From an uncultured Oscillospiraceae bacterium (lineage in GTDB: Bacteria; Bacillota; Clostridia; Oscillospirales; Oscillospiraceae): a stretch of DNA of 5,963 bases. Shown piece after piece: positions 4,994 through 5,963 of the stretch (within the stretch, counting starts at the first letter, position 1; the number at the start of each line of letters is the position of its first letter). The position numbers and the translations under genes were made by a program. A model generated the notes under the pieces. It searched no databases. It was given only the letters and a program-made list of their open reading frames with translations, and was not told the origin of the DNA. The DNA is taken from assembly GCA_900756715.1 (NCBI GenBank), contig CAAELC010000021.1:1-5963 (forward strand), written 5' to 3'.

Positions 4994-5037
4994 CCGGGAG
5001 GTCTGGCAAATCTTATAACACACGCCATTCCTCCCGG
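4981..5037 (+). promoter_or_regulatory. Interleaved inverted repeats (pseudoknot topology) upstream of the RNHCP gene
   Basis: Stem A is GCGTGTG (4981-4987) with CACACGC (5019-5025). Stem B is CCGGGAGG (4994-5001) with CCTCCCGG (5030-5037). Both are perfect, and the arms alternate A, B, A', B', which is pseudoknot order. A third local hairpin, GCC-T-GACC with GGTC-T-GGC around GGGA (4988-5007), competes with both. It may be an RNA switch, or two overlapping DNA operators around the candidate promoter at 4990-5019. Confidence 0.42.
4990..5019 (+). promoter_or_regulatory. Candidate promoter of the RNHCP gene
   Basis: -35 CTGACC (4 of 6 matches, 4990-4995), 18-base spacer, -10 TATAAC (5014-5019). 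The predicted start near 5026 leaves a leader of about 48 bases. If this is the promoter, the dyads at 4981-5037 act as DNA operators rather than as RNA structure. Confidence 0.38.
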
Positions 5038-5073
5038 CGGATATGAAAACGCATGTCTTCAGGAGGAACCACT

Positions 5074-5499
5074 ATGAATCGCGAAAACAAGCGTAAAGCC
5101 TTTGAAAAGGGCTACTACAAAGCCCATGCCTGTAAAGACAGCTTTACCTGCAAGGCCTGCGGCAGACTCTGCACCCCGCAGGGGGCAGGCACCAGTCACC
5201 GCAACCACTGTCCCAACTGCCTGTCAAGTCTTCATGTGGACATAGAACCCGGCGACCGTGAAAGCGATTGCGGCGGTATTATGGAGCCGGTGTCCGTCTG
5301 GGTGCGCAGGGGCGGCGAGTGGGCCATCATCCACCGCTGCAAGCGATGTGGGGCGCTGGATTCCAACCGTGTGGCGGCGGATGATAACCCCATGAAGCTT
5401 ATGAGTATTGCCTTGAAGCCGCTGTGCGAGCCACCCTTCCCGTTGGAGCGCATAGAAGAACTAACTGCCCTGATGGGCGGCGATAGGCGCATAAAATAG
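5074..5499 (+). CDS. RNHCP domain-containing zinc-binding protein
   Basis: This 141-residue cytoplasmic protein is named for the motif RNHCP at 43-47, here within SHRNHCPNCLSSLHVD, followed by PGDRESDCGGIMEP (59-72) as in the family. CxxC pairs lie at Cys26/Cys29, Cys46/Cys49 and Cys89/Cys92 (RCKRCG), so one or two zinc-ribbon sites are likely: 26/29 with 46/49, and 89/92 with Cys66 or another ligand. The NRVAADDNP stretch at 98-106 is also conserved in such proteins. The biochemical role of the family is not established as far as I know; zinc or nucleic-acid binding is inferred from the cysteine pattern. ATG at 5074 is preceded by AGGAGG (5061-5066) with 7 bases between. An in-frame ATG at 5053 would place that ribosome binding site inside the gene, so I rejected it. 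A strong terminator follows 25 bases after the stop, making it the last gene of its transcript. Confidence 0.88.
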   Translation: MNRENKRKAFEKGYYKAHACKDSFTCKACGRLCTPQGAGTSHRNHCPNCLSSLHVDIEPGDRESDCGGIMEPVSVWVRRGGEWAIIHRCKRCGALDSNRVAADDNPMKLMSIALKPLCEPPFPLERIEELTALMGGDRRIK

Positions 5500-5524
5500 C
5501 TGAAACAGGCACCTGCCGTAAAAG

Positions 5525-5563
5525 ACGCAGAGCGTTACCGAATGTGGTAACGCTCTGCGTTTT
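5525..5563 (+). terminator. Strong intrinsic terminator after the RNHCP gene, probably bidirectional
   Basis: A perfect 15-bp stem (ACGCAGAGCGTTACC, 5525-5539, with its complement 5546-5560) encloses the loop GAATGT and is followed by TTTT. The upstream AAAA (5520-5523) gives the minus strand CTTTT after the same stem, so it can stop transcription both ways. It separates the RNHCP gene from the XRE regulator. Confidence 0.9.
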
Positions 5564-5577
5564 GCTTTCTGTTCTGC

Positions 5578-5598
5578 TTGCGGATAGTCATACCGCAA
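5578..5598. repeat. Small inverted repeat between terminator and XRE promoter
   Basis: TTGCGG and CCGCAA form a perfect 6-bp dyad around a 9-base centre (ATAGTCATA). A second dyad, CGCAA-A-TTGCG, lies at 5650-5660. Both may be binding sites or chance. Nothing else recognisable lies in 5564-5660. Confidence 0.3.
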
Positions 5599-5662
5599 CG
5601 ATGGCCTTCTGATTTTTAAATACAGTTCTTCCTTCAAAACCGTCCTCCGCGCAAATTGCGTC

Positions 5663-5696
5663 TTGATTTTTCGAACTTCCTCTGATATTCTATAAT
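5663..5696 (+). promoter_or_regulatory. Promoter of the XRE regulator gene
   Basis: The best -10 is TATAAT (5691-5696), but the -35-like TTGATT (5663-5668) is then 22 bases away. With 17-base spacing the -10 would be TATTCT (5686-5691). Either way, initiation falls near 5698-5703, about 25 bases before the ATG. Confidence 0.5.
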
Positions 5697-5700
5697 ATCA
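5683..5700 (+). promoter_or_regulatory. Perfect 7-bp dyad over the -10 box, candidate XRE operator
   Basis: TGATATT-CTAT-AATATCA is a perfect inverted repeat of 18 bases covering the -10 region and start site of the HTH gene. Its size and position suit the operator of a dimeric XRE repressor that shuts off its own gene. Confidence 0.55.
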
Positions 5701-5723
5701 CACTCGTAAAGGAGGCATTTTCT

Positions 5724-5963
5724 ATGTCTGTGAAAGTATTTCCTGTGATTGACCTTGTGGCCACGGGAGACAACATCCGCCGCTTGCGTCTGGAGCGGGG
5801 CATGACCGTTCGTGATCTGCAAAATTACTTCGGTTTTGAGGAGCCGCGAGCCATCTATAAGTGGCAGAAAGGGGAAAGCCTTCCCTCTGTAGATAACCTG
5901 TACGCGCTGGGAACCCTCTTTGAGGTTCCCATGGAACAAATCCTGATTCCCGCCCCTGTACAA
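5724..5963 (+). CDS. XRE family helix-turn-helix regulator (3' truncated by window edge)
   Basis: ATG at 5724 follows a strong ribosome binding site, AAAGGAGG (5708-5715), with 8 bases between. The frame is open for 80 codons to the window edge. Residues 15-73 form a Cro/CI-type HTH: GDNIRRLRLERGMTVRDLQ (helices 1-2), EEPRAIYKWQKGESLPSVDN (recognition helix and the W.KG.S.PS turn typical of XRE), then LYALGTLFEVPMEQIL. Positions 1-14 are a short lead-in. The domain binds DNA as a dimer; targets are unknown, but the dyad over its own -10 box points to autoregulation. HTH proteins of this kind occur both as chromosomal regulators and on mobile elements. Nothing visible decides which, since the next gene is outside the window. 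Confidence 0.88.
   Translation, partial: MSVKVFPVIDLVATGDNIRRLRLERGMTVRDLQNYFGFEEPRAIYKWQKGESLPSVDNLYALGTLFEVPMEQILIPAPVQ

Noticed and set aside
5053..5073. Earlier ATG for the RNHCP protein
   Set aside because: It would translate the AGGAGG ribosome binding site of the 5074 start and has no good site of its own.

Overview
The window looks like an ordinary chromosomal stretch of a GC-rich, Gram-positive gut-type bacterium, most likely a Clostridia member of the Oscillospiraceae/Ruminococcaceae kind. This placement is inference. It rests on strong GGAGG-type ribosome binding sites before almost every gene, close sigma-A promoters (TTGACT-17-TAAAAT, TTGCAA-17-TATAAT), a MepA-type MATE pump, and an Rrf2 regulator with a PCSRAGQC-type cysteine cluster. 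I see no insertion sequence, phage gene, tRNA, rRNA or CRISPR array.

Layout. The window opens with the last 43 codons of an unrecognised plus-strand gene (ends at 132). From 133 to about 600 there is no intact gene. This stretch holds a strong minus-strand promoter (448-476) and a strong minus-strand terminator (171-200), so it is probably a short leftward transcription unit: either a small decayed gene or a roughly 270-nt RNA. Next come ogt (DNA O6-alkylguanine repair, 687-1154, plus) and a convergent MATE efflux pump (1216-2595, minus). The MATE gene is divergent from mgtE (2994-4391, plus), a CBS-gated magnesium transporter. mgtE is followed closely by its own promoter and an Rrf2 iron-sulfur-type repressor (4457-4891, plus), then a zinc-binding RNHCP-domain protein (5074-5499, plus) closed by a textbook terminator (5525-5563). 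The window ends inside an XRE-type HTH regulator (5724 to the edge).

How the genes work together. No multi-gene pathway is visible; the genes read as single transcription units, each with its own promoter. Most of the interest is in the leaders. The mgtE leader (about 250 nt) carries a strong-SD 28-codon open frame whose stop codon lies in a terminator-like hairpin, followed by a second long hairpin with its own T-run. This layout suggests conditional transcription attenuation of the magnesium transporter, without a match to the M-box riboswitch that I can recognise. The RNHCP leader has two perfect interleaved stems (pseudoknot topology) after a 12-codon open frame. The rrf2 and XRE promoters each have a dyad over the -10 box, as expected for autorepression. 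I do not see a convincing new multi-gene system; the regulatory leaders are the best candidates for something undescribed.
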